A stretch of DNA of 64,000 bases from Dipteris shenzhenensis (Eukaryota; Polypodiophyta; Polypodiopsida; Gleicheniales): the NCBI GenBank assembly GCA_047967505.1, contig CM106541.1; one strand, 5' to 3'. Made by a program: the position numbers and the translations under genes. Positions 11,091-23,276 of this stretch are shown piece by piece (within the stretch, counting starts at the first letter, position 1; each line of letters starts with the position of its first letter). A model generated the notes under the pieces. It was not told the DNA's origin. It made no database searches and worked only from the letters and a program-made list of their open reading frames with translations.

Positions 11091-13862
11091 GTGCTTGCCA
11101 AGCTTGTGAAAAATGAGCCAATTGAGTTGGATGTCAATGACACTTCATCCTTTCCACTAAGAATAAGACTCCAAGATCAATTCAAAGCCCATCAAGGAGG
11201 GCCGATAATGGTCGCGTCTCCAATCTTCCACTCCATTCACCTCAACACCAAACATGCATGGAGAGTTGCCATCAAAAAGGCGATTGGGGTTAGGATGACA
11301 ATAGCAAACCATTGAATATTTCTATGGGTTACCCTAAAGTTAATGACTGCAAAGATGGTGAAGATAGAGTGGAAGAATCACTAGCCTCTAGAGATACAAA
11401 GTGACATATATTCTAAAATGGTGAAAATCTCCTACATTGAGGCTAGTCAAATTTTTCAACTCTATGAGTCTAGTGAACCCCGACCCCTCGATGGTGCAGT
11501 AGAACTAGGGAACATTTTTACGAATACGTTCCATAGTAAGAGCCATGAGGATCTGGTTTGAATCAAAGTTGGGGTGAGTAGTGTTGAATCTCAAGATTTA
11601 ATTGACACTAAAAATTGGGTATCCCTAACCAAAATATGAAGGTCTAGAGCCCCAACCAAAGGACAAAGGGAGATACTGTATCAAAGGATGAACTACAGGA
11701 TGATGCTCTTTCCCAACAACATCTTGGTATGATTCATTGAATGAATAGACAAGGCCACAAGCAACATGAACCTATCAGTGCGATTGGTCTTCCGAGTGCC
11801 ATTAAAGCTAGTGGCAACATTGAAAGAAGGGAACAATGGTGGAAGGTGGGAGTCAACATGAATGGTTTGTGATGGCGGGATGTCAAGTGCAAAGTCAACA
11901 TGAATGGTGCATGATGGTGAGATGTTAAGTGCATCTAACTACTAAATTCAACACCATAGTAATGTCTAAATGTCATAGTCTAACACCTAGGGGCTAGCAC
12001 TGAATTGTTGTAAACACAATGAGTAGTACATATTGCCTCTATTAGGAAAATGTCAGACCCATGCCATGTATAAAAGATCCTCGAGTCTTAGTAGTTAGGT
12101 TCCATCATTTTTTAAAGAAGTTCAATCTGTGTGGAGTGTAGCCACAAACTATAATATCTAGTCTATTGGCCATGTAATAAAGAATTCATTTTCAATCCTC
12201 TCTTGCATTCATGTGCATTAAGTCTCTCTCCATCTCCCTTTATTTTTTAGTTTCTCATTTCATTGTGCACCATACTTTCCATCGCTTCACTACTCTTACA
12301 GTTGCTTTGCCCAAGGGCACTACTCACTTGTTATCTAGAAATAGTAATTGCCCTACCACCCAAACCCATAAAGGGGCCATGAGATGATAGAGTAAACTAG
12401 TGCATGCATCTGTGCATTTGGTGTTAACAACATGCACCATGGTGACATGGCACATTTTTAAGAATGTGTAGCCATGGCTCAAATCCATTCAAGTATTCAA
12501 TATTAAAAAGGAGGCTACTCAAGTTTATTTACTTGGTTAATGTGCATTCATGCACAAGATAGTGTCCTTGTCCTATAGAGCATGTGAAGATGTTAAATTT
12601 TAGTTCTATGAAATTTGAATTTCCATCTATTAGGCGAGTCCAATTTTAAACCACTTGAGATCAAAGATGTAACATGATCTTGATTGAGATCATTCATGCA
12701 CAAGTTTGTGCCTACCCTTGTACTCTCATGAATCTACGTTGCTTCTAGGTATCTTGGAGTATGTTTCAACCTTTTGGGGGCTCATTCTCTTGAGTTCTCC
12801 CTGGAGGAGTTACATTTTGGGGTCTCATGCTCTTGAGTTCTCTAGAATAATGCAACTTCAAGATGAACTTATGTAAGCTCAAAGCATTAAGGCCTTGCTA
12901 CCCAAATGTTATGCTATTATGCATAATTTAGTTTCCAGTGTACCCTAGAGCCATGGTAGCATTAATGCATTTTTTAAGAAAGTTGATTTTTTTAAGCATA
13001 GCTTGAGTTCAAAATGATGTCAAAATGAAGAACTACATTATAAATTCTTGACGCTTTGCCCTTGGTTTTAGTTCCCTTGTGCACTAGAATGACACCATGG
13101 AAGGGAATGTTTGTGCTAGTAAGCATAGCTTTTGGTGGATGAAACCTCCTTCTTACTCTTTTCTAGACTTGATATGACTAAGTTATAGGGCTAATTACTA
13201 AATTACTAAGTTTTTGCTCAAGTGAAGACCATGAGAGGTCTTTTGGATGCCATCACATCACTAGGATGCATGTTTTAGCCAAGGAATTCAATCTGACGCA
13301 TCAACATGGGAATTTTTCAACACAACTTTTGGACTTAATTTCAATGAGAACAAGCTAAAGTGCTCATAAATCTAAGAATTTGTTGAATCTCAAGTCTTGT
13401 GGGTGTCCCTTATGGAGTGGATTTCTAGATTTGTGAGCATAGTACATGATCCCAAAGAGTGTTTTTTGGACTTCTTGCATGAAAGTTTAGACTTTTTAAG
13501 GCTACTTTAACTTGAATTACTTGGATTTGGAGCTTGAATTTGCAACTTTTGACTCTCCATGGCAAACCCTTAGCCTTTCCTACACTTTGTGAATGTTTTG
13601 TGAACTTCCAACACACGATGTACACACCTGAACCTTGAGACTGTGTTGCCAGCTTGAAGACACTATTAGATGCATGTAGCACTGGCACTCTGACACATGC
13701 AGTAGTCACACCGCCACTGGTAATTTGACACAGAGGGTAGAATAACACACGTGGTGACCACAAGGGCATCATAGACTCACAGTGGTATGAGAGACTTGGG
13801 GGAGTAAATGTTGGGGGCTGCTGACAGTTGGCTCGCAACTGAGAAGACACATAATGCAGCAC

Positions 13863-13864
<2 letters not shown>
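11091..13864. other. Anonymous sequence with two small tandem duplications
   Basis: No gene recognised over about 2.8 kb. It contains a 42-bp tandem duplication (11851-11892 and 11893-11934) and a roughly 44-bp duplicated motif ending in ctcttgagttctc (12772-12843). The remainder looks like old, decayed intergenic DNA. Confidence 0.45.
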
Positions 13865-13914
<50 letters not shown>

Positions 13915-13945
13915 ATATGTATGTATGTATATATATATATATAAT
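13865..13945 (+). repeat. (GA)n plus TATG/TA microsatellite
   Basis: About 45 bases of (GA)n run directly into tatg and ta repeats. Confidence 0.95.
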
Positions 13946-14289
13946 TTATTTATTTATACTTATACATACACTTTTTTGTGTGTGGTGAAATCACTGATTC
14001 AATTAATACTATGTACAATCACTGCCAACAATAATGGGGCAACTAAAAGAAGGGAGAAAACACCTCTAAAAAATGATGAGAGATGTCACCTATATGATAG
14101 GCATCATATAGGTTGGTATGCAGCGAATGCTTAAAGAAGGAATATGAATCCAAATGAGCATGAGAGGACAGTCGAGTGTTCCTTTCATGCCAAATGGTCT
14201 AATATGCAGTAAATCTAATCCATGAGAATGCCATAGTCAACGAGTGACCCGTGATATCTCCCAAAAAGCTAGAAATACTTTGCAAATCT

Positions 14290-14800
14290 ATGTGAAGGAA
14301 ATCGGAGACGCAAGCCTACCGAGATTGTCTAAATTAGTGTTTGAGTAGCTCAGCAAGTCCATAAAAGATGTGAAATTGTCTCTCGAGGACAGGCACAACA
14401 CAAGCAATGTGCAGGGGCAATATGTCATTTGACAAGGTTCGTCCCCACGAGTAGCAGTCCAACCAAACATTACCATAGAAAAACTAATTTCTTTATGGGA
14501 AGTTCATTCCTCCATATGTTACGTAGGCATTTATGCCACCGTCGATAAGATTTATTCAAGCTCCAGAGCTGGTTTGCATGACTTTGTATCCAAGGAGTAC
14601 AACTTGATATGCTCTTGCAGTAGTCAAATTCATCATAGGGAGATCCTTGCAACCTATTTATGGCCTTGTAGTAAATACCTTATCTGATGCCAAATCGTCC
14701 GAGAGTGCATTCCCAAAGCATATCTCTGATTTGCTAGTGGAAAAGGCATGAGAGTACCATCATTTCTTATCACATCCTGCAAATATTTGACACCTTTACA
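14290..14800 (-). pseudogene. LINE (non-LTR retrotransposon) 3'-end remnant
   Basis: On the minus strand, translation across frames gives the C-terminal part of plant LINE polyproteins. First comes a segment with GVKYLQDVIRNDG (about 14800-14740), typical of the connection after reverse transcriptase. Then comes a zf-RVT-like zinc-binding region with IWRNELPIKKLVFLW (14515-14470) and a Cys/His cluster of the type C..C..E...H (14420-14350). Several stops and frameshifts interrupt it, so it is dead. The reverse transcriptase core is not present. The family assignment rests on the order of these motifs, read by eye. Confidence 0.55.
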
Positions 14801-14926
14801 TTAAAAAAAATATGACTTTCTGGGCTCTATTATTGCAAGAGGCATAGTGAAGAGCTTACACCAGTGTATGCAAAATCTGTTGTTGCCAATCCAAAAGAAG
14901 ACGAGTAGAAAAAGGGCATACACATA

Positions 14927-14998
14927 CACATACGCATTCGCATATGCATATGCATACATACATACATACATACATACATACATGCATGCATACATACA

Positions 14999-15033
<35 letters not shown>

Positions 15034-15034
15034 G

Positions 15035-15062
<28 letters not shown>
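14927..15062 (+). repeat. (ACAT)n microsatellite flanked by ta and (GA)n
   Basis: Tetranucleotide catacata array of about 90 bases, preceded by cacata/gcatat variants and followed by tata and gagaga runs. Confidence 0.95.
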
Positions 15063-15065
<3 letters not shown>

Positions 15066-15580
15066 GCCCTATTCTTTGGAGAGGGCAAGAATGTATGGGG
15101 AGGTTATGTGCAATGCAAATCCTTACTGGGTCAAGTGAGAGAGCTTACTTATATTATTATTGCACTTTTCTATCTTGAAATGCATTGATTTTTCGGACTT
15201 TGCTACCCCACAACAACTCCATTATGCCAAGAGTTGCACCATTCCTAGCCTCATGTGCCAAGAGTTGCACCATAGGCTTCTCTATTTGAATCAAACACTT
15301 TGACTTTGACTCTTTTAGGCAAATAAGCTATTAACTTATACAAGGAACACCTTCAAAACCCATGCATTTAGTAAGGGCGTAGGCAAGATACAAATTATAG
15401 AAGTGTTTTTTAATCACATGGAACACCCTAGAAACTATAGAAGGCATTTGCTCTTCGCATTTGGAACGAGCCATAATGCAATGAGGAAATTATTTTTGAA
15501 AATGATTCTTAAGGTTGTTGAAGGGGCTCCTTCTCATAACATGTTGTCGAAGAGGAGAAACAATTTGTTACTTGAAACTG
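15063..15580. other. Anonymous sequence
   Basis: No gene recognised. A 60-codon open frame at 15403-15585 has no family signature. Confidence 0.35.
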
Positions 15581-15842
15581 CTTGATAGAGGCTCTAAGGG
15601 GCCTTAACAATGTGGTTGATGAGATATGGTCTCATGCTTGCCATATTTCAACCATTTGTCTTTTCAACCTATAAGATTTGCAATCTATCCAATTTAGTAG
15701 GTGAAACTCCATATTTTCTTTAGGGCGGTCATTATTGTGATTGATGAAAACAATAGCAGTACCTATGTGACCCAATGTCTTTTGATTCAGAATAGGGGGT
15801 CATAGGGAAGTCAAAACCTTGTTGCGAGATTTTGGAGATTCA
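15581..15842. repeat. 260-bp direct repeat, copy 1
   Basis: Matches 16767-17022 in direct orientation at about 85% identity by eye. Both copies keep a similar minus-strand reading that includes AIVFINHNNDRPKE and CKSYRLKRQMVEI. That hints at a protein-derived origin, possibly a LINE endonuclease fragment, but I cannot confirm it. Confidence 0.85.
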
Positions 15843-16766
15843 AAAAAGGCTAAGAGCATTATTTTCATATGGAAGAGTGATGAATCTAGAAGTTTGGGCT
15901 CCAAGTAGACATGGTTGTAGTAAGTGTAGTGAATATTGGCGCATTGTGAGTGGGGGTCATCGAGAGGTGGTGCCGATATCAGAGGCTATATCTTATATCT
16001 TTTGGGTGCATTCTCAATCTAGAGTATGTGTAAGCCATCTGATGCAGAGGGTCGGTTGCTATGGTGACTTGATGATATTGTCCTCTTGTTGCTTGCTCAC
16101 AAACTCTTAACATCCCAAGGCCAGTACTATGTACAATAATGATTTATTTCATATAACCACAACAATCATAAATCATTATGACAATTCAAGTTGTCTTGAT
16201 GAGTTGGTCCCCTCAAACTCATCTGCTAGCTTTCTTCAAAGGTAGTGTAGTTCCAAGTCACTTTGTTATCTCAAAGGTGTATGGAATTTGTGTGAGGTAA
16301 CTCATCGTGAATTGCTTTCCTTTCATCCTCCATATATCTTACAATGATGCTCAAATTGAGAGTATGAGTTGTCTTTTTGTATCTCTTTATGCATGGCATA
16401 GATACATGTATTTACACTAGATTGTGGGCAAGAAAATTAGATTTCATGTGGCAAGAGGAGTGTAAATGTGACAAGAGGATATCTTGCCTAACATAGCATT
16501 CCATTCCTTTTAACATATGTGGTAAATGTGGGTGGAAATTTAGGGGTGATAGTGGCAAGATAAAGCCTTCAACAAAGTGAGACCAAACTTCTAGAACATA
16601 TCCATCTTCTCGACTTATTTAACATCTTGCATTGCCGATTGCCTTGATGATGGTCCCCACTTCAACACATGCACCACACTCCCCATCACCATTAGCACTC
16701 ACCACCCCTAAGAACACATCCTCTTACATAGCCTTCTTTCATTTGTATATTTGTTATTAACCACCC
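15843..16766. other. Spacer between the 260-bp direct repeats
   Basis: Anonymous sequence. A plus-strand open frame of 92 codons at 15832-16110 is not recognisable as any family. Confidence 0.35.
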
Positions 16767-17022
16767 CTTGATAGCGGCTCTATGGGACCTTGACAATGTG
16801 GTTGATGAGACATGGTCTCATGCTCTACAAATTTCAACCATTTGTCTTTTCAACCTATAAGATTTGCAACCTATCCAATTTAGCGGGTGAAATTCCATAC
16901 TTTCTTTAGGGCGATCATTATTGTGATTGATGAAAACAATAGCAATACCTCTTTGACCCAATGTCTTTTGATTTACAATGGGGGGTCGTGGGAAGTCAAA
17001 ATTTCGTTGGAGATTTGAGGAA
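16767..17022. repeat. 260-bp direct repeat, copy 2
   Basis: Second copy of the repeat at 15581-15842. Its minus-strand reading is open for longer (from 17201 down to 16818, 127 codons), which makes this the less decayed copy. Confidence 0.85.
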
Positions 17023-18270
17023 GTCTGGACTGCTAGAAATTCATGGATTAGGTGCCATAGCATAGGGATGGTGGTAAATTTTATAACAACAATTACCCAA
17101 GAATCAAAGGAGTCTATACATTCTTGCTGTGACCCTCCCCTCCACCTCCACATCACACGTGCAACACAAATTGCTTTGCCGTTTCCATGCAAACTTGCCA
17201 ACGCAGGGTTGTGTTTCCATCCTTTGTCTTAAGCTGTCTCTCTCTCAACCTCCAGCTATGCATTAAAGCAACTCTAAGGGTTTTGTTCTTGAAGTTATTG
17301 TAGAAGACCCACCCATGTCGTCATCCTTGGAGAGGCTTTAAGATGCGCCGATGGTCATCTCTTCCAATGCCCACACCTGTGGTCAAGCCTCTTTCAAGTT
17401 TGTGGCGAGGCTCATACGCTCTATCCAGAGAGACTCAAGGAACTATTAAAAGAGGAAATATGGGATGTACCATAGGAATTGTTGTAATGTAATAGTAGAG
17501 ATGATTGTTGGTAGGTAATTCCCACCATGGAAGATAGAGATGTACTTGGACAACTACATGTGAAAGCAACTTAGAGTGTCATAGATTCAACATGGAAATT
17601 CTAGATATTGGGAAAATCTTTTGCTAAAGAGTTGACAAATTTTTCTTCAAGGATTAAATTAATGCAATGAAGATTAGTGAAAAGTAAGTGATATTTGTGT
17701 TGATCCACCAATGTTAGAAACGAGCTTTGCCTATTAGTCCATGGATAGAACTTGGAATCATGTTGGCAAGCGAACATCAGTGTGCAAGATTTGACAATAC
17801 GAGTTTACAATGGTTATTATAGAGAGGAAGAATCTGACCAAGAAAGCATGCCATCTTACATGTCCATCTGGGTGCACTTGCATCTAGCCTCCTATCTTGG
17901 TTTGCATCTAATTATCTTAGACACATGGTGCCGTGTTTGCAAGATCTCCAAATAAATTTGCTAGAGCAAACTTTTTGTTGCCTTAAACTACTTAAATGCA
18001 AGGCAATGTTCATAGTTTTCTTCTATCTTACATATTTTCTTATTTTGAACCTGCCATGTGTTAAGGAAAGGGAAGTTCCATGTCCCAAGAAAAGAAGAGT
18101 ATTGAGGATTCTTGGGAGACAAAAAGAGTTTTTAAAAGAATTTTTGGAGCTATGAATATCATGGAGTTTATATACATATTTTTGTCTCCCATTCTTTTAC
18201 GCACACACGCAAACATCTATATCTATGGTGAAGGGGGTCTTGAAACGAAATGCATTTTAACATCCAACAT
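17023..18270. other. Anonymous sequence
   Basis: No gene, RNA or mobile-element signature recognised. Confidence 0.4.
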
Positions 18271-19250
18271 TGAGGTCCAGCGGAGCACGGGTCTGTAACC
18301 CGTCATAAACGGGTCATGCTACTCATCTTAATTAGAAGGTTCTAAATTACCTTCAAAATGTAATTTTAGGCTACCCTCCAAATTTAGAGCCTTCATTCCT
18401 ATGTCTGTTTAGAGCCTGTTCTCTTGGGCTGCTGAGTTTGCATTAGCTTGAGAATTGATTGCGAGTTGGGATGTTCACGTGAGCAGATTTTTTAGTAATA
18501 ATGATTTTTGGTTTCTCAACAAGTTGCTTGACAAGCCTCTACTCTTGAGGAGGGGCTCAACAAAAAAGCAAGTGAATGCTAAATGGGCATTCTCATGCAG
18601 GCCCATTACACTTTTGGGTGCAAGTTCTGGAATTCCAACATCTTCTATTGCAAAAATTACTTTTGTGTGCATTGAGAAACAAGGTGAATGATGTAATCAT
18701 TCAAGAGGCCTGCCTAACAGAAGCTCGAGAGGTCACTGGCTACAAAAGAAACAAAGGCTAGAAGCTCTGCACGGTGCGAAGGTTGAGTAGAAGTGTTAGG
18801 GAAGGGGAGACCAGTGAGAAGAAGAGGCTGCTAAAGAGTTTGAACTTTGTAGGGAGACTGAGCATGGGTAGTAGTGGAGAAAGAGTGCAGAAGAAGAGAT
18901 TTAGCTCAAATTATAGCAACTGGAGCCCCACAATCAGCGTTGTGAACCTTAATGCTGAGATGCCAAACCACGGAGATATTCCAGGAAGCCTAAAGGCTGT
19001 CGCAGCAACTCTCGGAGGCTGCAAAAGAGCTGAGCCGGTGCTCCAAACTATTCAAACACCAGAAGCAAGCTCATTGAACTAGGTATAATCTGAACAAGTT
19101 CTACCAATTGTGTGAACAGCAGTAATGAGCTTGTGCATTCAGAAACGGGGCAATGAGGCAACATGAAGGTGTGTGGGGGAAAGCCAGGAAAAAGGCAGCA
19201 GTTTGGAAGGGAAAAGAAACCGCCGAGATATTCAAGGAAAAGCCACATGT
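18271..19250. other. Low-repeat sequence, possible host-derived
   Basis: More balanced base composition than its flanks, with few simple repeats. Open frames at 18455-18691 and 18774-19082 (plus strand) have mixed composition but no known motifs. I cannot support a gene call. Confidence 0.3.
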
Positions 19251-19570
19251 ACCAACCACTCTAAGGATAGCTAAATCCAGTACATCGCAAAACGCGCTAA
19301 AAATAAGGAAAATGGAAAAGGCCCTATTTTCACTTCTTTGGCACTCCCCTCAACTTATTAGGCCTCCCAATGGCAAGGCCAAAAACTGCAACGATTCCCT
19401 CCCCCAAAGGAGACATGGTTTCCCCAAATTTCACAATTTCCTTCAAATGGATGAGCTCCACGTGGCTCTCAACTGTTCAAGATTAGGGTTAGGGATTCAC
19501 TGCCTATATTTCTTCATGCCTTTAGATTTACGCTCTTGCAAGCTATTTGTTTCTTTGCGTTGCTCGTGAG
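19250..19570 (+). promoter_or_regulatory. Promoter-like stretch
   Basis: Within about 300 bases there is an AT-rich TATA-like run (ctaaaaataagg, 19296), a G-box core CACGTG (19458) and a telo-box-like ttagggttaggg (19483), followed by a pyrimidine-rich leader-like segment. This combination is common upstream of plant housekeeping genes. No downstream open reading frame was recognised, so the call is tentative; the stretch might drive a transcript whose coding exons are not evident. Confidence 0.3.
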
Positions 19571-19782
19571 TCTCACTCTTTAGCCATGGATCGGCTGTCC
19601 ACAATGATGGAATGTTTTATCTGTCAATCCCCTGAATGGCCGAATTCTTGGCCTATGTGGATTCTTGCTTTCGAGGCTTTCTGAGTGGTCAGGTTCGGAT
19701 CTCCCTTCCCTATGAGCTTTTTTGCGGCCTTGTCTTGTGCTTTGGAAAGTTTTGATTGAGCTGTAGTGAGGCTCTTCTCACA

Positions 19783-20072
19783 CTGTTTACAATGATGAAT
19801 CTTAAACCATATACTGAATTTCTGTGTGGTTTTTTTCCTTTAAGAAGTACTGAGTAAACTGCCGCTGAGTGTTTATTTGAGATTGCAGCTTGTCTTTAGT
19901 GTTTGTTGTGCTGTCAATGTGTCGAAGCTGTTTACGATGATGAATCTTCAACGATATACCGAATCTCTGTGTGGGTTTTATCCTCTAAGAAGTACTGAGT
20001 AAACAGCCTCTGTTTGTTTGTTTGAAATCGCAGTTCGGCTCTTGTGAGTTGTTTGTAGTGTTCTACCTCCTG
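19783..20072 (+). repeat. 145-bp tandem duplication
   Basis: Two adjacent copies (19783-19927 and 19928-20072) share long blocks such as aagaagtactgagtaaac, with scattered substitutions. They lie just downstream of the promoter-like stretch. Confidence 0.85.
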
Positions 20073-20587
20073 AGCTGGTTGATGCTGTCATTGTGCTCCA
20101 TAGAATATCCCCTAAAATTTTACTCGTAGTACTTACATTGGTTTGTCGAACGGCTCGTTTGAGAAAAACAATGGAGGCATATCGTACGTTGTCTGGTCGT
20201 GCTAAAGGGACATTTGTAGTTCTTTCCAAACCAACGCTGCTAGTTTGCCTTACTGTCCTATTCACTTGTGAAATCACTAATTTGAAGATTATAGTTTTGT
20301 TCATCCAACCCATCTATTATTGTCTTAGCATGTTAAGACATGTACATTCTTACTATGACTTTTCTTAAAACATACTCGTACTGGCAGAGAGAAGTCTATA
20401 TATTTTCTGGAGGGACTATTTGAGGTGGTTTATCTTTTGTTAGGGTTTGGAAGAGAACGGAATTGTTAAAGGTAAGGGGTTTAAGCCAAATATACAACAA
20501 TCGTGCTTTCTAAGGAGGATTCTCGTATAACTCTTTTGAAGTTGAAGGTAGCATTGAAAGGCTGTAGAATATTTAGAAGTTTATGCG

Positions 20588-20652
20588 TGCGTATGCATCG
20601 TGTTTTGAAAGTAGTTCAATGCGCTTGCATCGCGTTTTGAATGTAGTACAAT
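20588..20652 (+). repeat. Short tandem duplication, about 32 bp
   Basis: Two imperfect copies of a unit containing tgcatcgngttttgaa. Confidence 0.7.
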
Positions 20653-20719
20653 CTGAATAAACCAGGCTTTATCGAAATTGGATGTGGCAATAACACTATC
20701 ATGAAGCTACGTATTACTT

Positions 20720-20900
20720 GAAAGTAAGTTAGGATAGAACCACTCTAAATTATAGCGTCTTGGAAATGTTGGCTTTGCTCATGGAAATGTTGGTCTTCGT
20801 TCTTGATATGGAAAGTAAGTTAGGAAAGAACCACTCTAAATTATAGCGTCTTGGAAATGTTGGCTTTGCTCATGGAAATGTTGGTCTTTGTTCTTGATAA
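20720..20900 (+). repeat. 91-bp tandem duplication
   Basis: Copies at 20720-20810 and 20811-20900 differ at only two or three positions, so this is a recent event. Confidence 0.93.
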
Positions 20901-21954
20901 CGCAGGTAAATGTGTATCTTGTCAACCTTAATGGTGCCCACGAAACTAAGTCTTCTATCACTAAGAGAGAACCATGACTAATTAACTCATATACTTGTCT
21001 TCTTTGTTAATTGCACTACTCTCTCTTCATGCATCTTCTTGATCTAGATCCTCACCACCATATACTATTTTGGCCTGCAATAAGTCTCTTGATAGCATAA
21101 TCCTCTTTCAAATAATAAATCCTAGGCCATAGAGTGTAAGATTCTTTCAAAAGATCTATCATTGAATCACTTGTCGATTTGCAAATTGCATTCTTTGAGT
21201 CCCACTAGGGTAAGATGTGATGTGCTAAAGGTCAAAATGCATGTGATTCAAGCAATCCATAACTTGAGTAGATGTAGAATGCTTGCCCTAGTAGCTTTGG
21301 CTCATGGACTTAAGGACACTTTGCATATGAGGACATTCATTATCTCTATGAAATACTCATGTCTAGATGAGGACATTAAAAGATTTGCTCTCTTTTCAAA
21401 GAAACTAAAAAATTGGCTCTTAATGAAGGAATTAACTCTAAAAACAAGTGGAATACATTCCAACATTCCTTGACAATTGAGAGAGTGAACAAGAAGAAGA
21501 AGAGAGAGTACAAGGGGAGAAACAATTGACAACTCTACAAACAAGTTGAATACATTCCAAAGAGAGAAGAAGGAGAGAGGGGGAGAAATGATTGGCAACA
21601 CTTCAAGTAGGTTGAATAAAATTTTGAATAAAATTTTAAAGGCTTTCCTTGGAAGTTGAGAGAAAATAAGAAGAGAGGAGAATAAAAAGGGGGAAAAAAT
21701 TTTGGCTAGAAACATCTCTAAATAGAAAAAGAAAAAGCAGTCTAAGGAAATGTGCAGCATGGAAAGAGGGTGAAAAGCCTTGAGGGAGAGAGAGAGAGAG
21801 AATGGGAATGAGATGTAGCTCCGTAGCTAAATTCCCTTTAAAAGATGAGCATTTAAAATGTTAAATTTCCTTTAAAAAATGAACACTTAAAATGCCCATA
21901 TGCCTTGCTTATGCTTCCATATATGGTAGGTCAAAAAAGGGTGAGTCTTCTTAG
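20901..21954. other. Anonymous sequence
   Basis: No recognised gene. A 103-codon plus frame at 21162-21473 and a 152-codon minus frame at 21302-21760 have no domain signatures. Purine-rich gagaga patches occur near 21785. Confidence 0.4.
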
Positions 21955-22476
21955 CATTTAGAGCTCGTGCATCATATTTTTAAAATGCATGCAATAGTTG
22001 ATGAAAGCAATCACTCATTGTAGTCTCAAAAGGAAACAATTAGTTTAGTTTATCAAAAGAACCTAGAATTAAAGAGAATTGAAATTTTCTTTTTTATGCT
22101 AGATATAGTGGACTATCAACCGTAACCTAGGCAAAAATAATGCATTAGTATTGGTCTTTTTGCTACATATAACTTAGAGAATCAATTATGCAATGGACTT
22201 TAAGAGCAATTGCTCTAGCAAATGTATATAGGGGCACAACAAGTCACTAAGGCTTGGACAAAGTTTATCAACTCATAATGTATATAGGGGCACAACAAGT
22301 CATGATGGTTTGGACAAAGAGAAGTTTATCAACTCATCTTATAGAATGCCAAATAGCCACCTCTACTCTTGCCAGAACCTTCTAGAGCAACCTCCATTGT
22401 TGCCATGTGATAGGTGTGTTCCAAGACCTAATGCCATGTAGTTGCCCATGTTTTGGAGAATAGTGCATGGCCCAAT
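21955..22476 (+). repeat. Dispersed repeat family, member 1
   Basis: Aligns, diverged but collinear, with 26176-26645: both run from a gcatttagagct motif, through ctgattatcaac-like text, to agcaacctccattgttgcca and agtgcatggcccaat. Inside this member a 56-bp segment is tandemly duplicated (22222-22277 and 22278-22335). Confidence 0.7.
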
Positions 22477-22652
22477 TGTTGGATAGTTGAAAGGAAAGCA
22501 AAGAGTGGACACAAACTCAGAATACTTGCATTACATGGTTGTAGAATGAAGAAGCGTGAGGTTCTTAAGTAGGCACCTCATACATGCTCACTGACATCAC
22601 TCATGACCTCAGAGCTCCACAATCATCTCCTCAATCTGCTCCTAGATTCTCT
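22477..22652 (-). repeat. Inverted copia LTR fragment
   Basis: Reverse complement of the terminal 177 bases of the LTR at 22969-23264, beginning exactly at the LTR end (tgttggatag read on plus). With that LTR it forms an inverted repeat with arms of about 176 bp and a spacer of about 435 bp. It is probably the remnant of a second, oppositely oriented element of the same family. Confidence 0.9.
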
Positions 22653-22671
22653 AGTTTTTGTATGTTTGCAA

Positions 22672-22925
22672 GTCTTCTTTTTCTCCCCATTTTGATTCTG
22701 GAGAGAATGTTGGAGTAGACACTCATGGATAGACCTCCATTTCCAAGGTTGATGAAGTGACATTTTGATTGGTAGGAAGTAGGCTAACCTCTAGGATTGG
22801 GCCATGCACTATCATCCAACACACAAGTAATCCAACACACAAGTACATGGCCTTTGTCCTTTTCTCCCCATTTTAATTCAAGGGGGGATGTTGGACTACA
22901 TTCTTATGGGAAGACCTACATGAGA
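22672..22925 (+). repeat. Two remnants of a polypurine tract plus LTR start
   Basis: Two related segments (22672-22745 and 22858-22925) each read ttctccccatttt, then a purine stretch, then TGTTGGA followed by an ATGG..AGACCT..AT motif. This is the arrangement expected at the junction of internal region and 3' LTR. They look like stacked 3'-end remnants of another LTR family. Confidence 0.5.
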
Positions 22926-22968
22926 TACTCCATCAACCTTTGATTCGTAGGATGAGCTCTATGATTGG

Positions 22969-23264
22969 TGTTGGGATATCTCAAGGTGTATGCCGCAGGC
23001 ACACCTTGGTTTCTATGTGTGAGTGCTAGAGGTACAATTAAGTGCCCACAAGCACAGTTAGGTGGTGGAGAGCCACATAGGATGATTGAGAGAATCTAGG
23101 AGCAGATTGAGGAGATGATTGTGGAGCTCTGAGGTCATCAGTGATGTCAATGAGCATGTATGAGGTGCCTACTTAAGGACCTCACTCTTCTTCATTCTAC
23201 AACCAAGTAATGCAAGTATTCTGAGTTTGTGTCCACTCTTTGCTTTTCTTTCAGCTATCCAACA
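22969..23264 (+). repeat. 5' LTR
   Basis: Starts TGTTGGGATATC and ends ATCCAACA, matching short terminal inverted repeats TGTTGG/CCAACA. Its first 119 bases recur at 24885-25003. Confidence 0.88.
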
Positions 23265-23276
23265 TGATATCAGAGC
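23265..23276 (+). other. Primer binding site (tRNA-iMet type)
   Basis: tgatatcagagc directly abuts the 5' LTR; it has one mismatch to the usual plant site. Confidence 0.85.

Noticed and set aside
10924-11143. Cys/Val-rich minus frames
   Set aside because: Generated by the (CA)n microsatellite.
14801-15088. Met/Tyr/Cys/Val-rich minus frame
   Set aside because: Generated by the (ACAT)n microsatellite.
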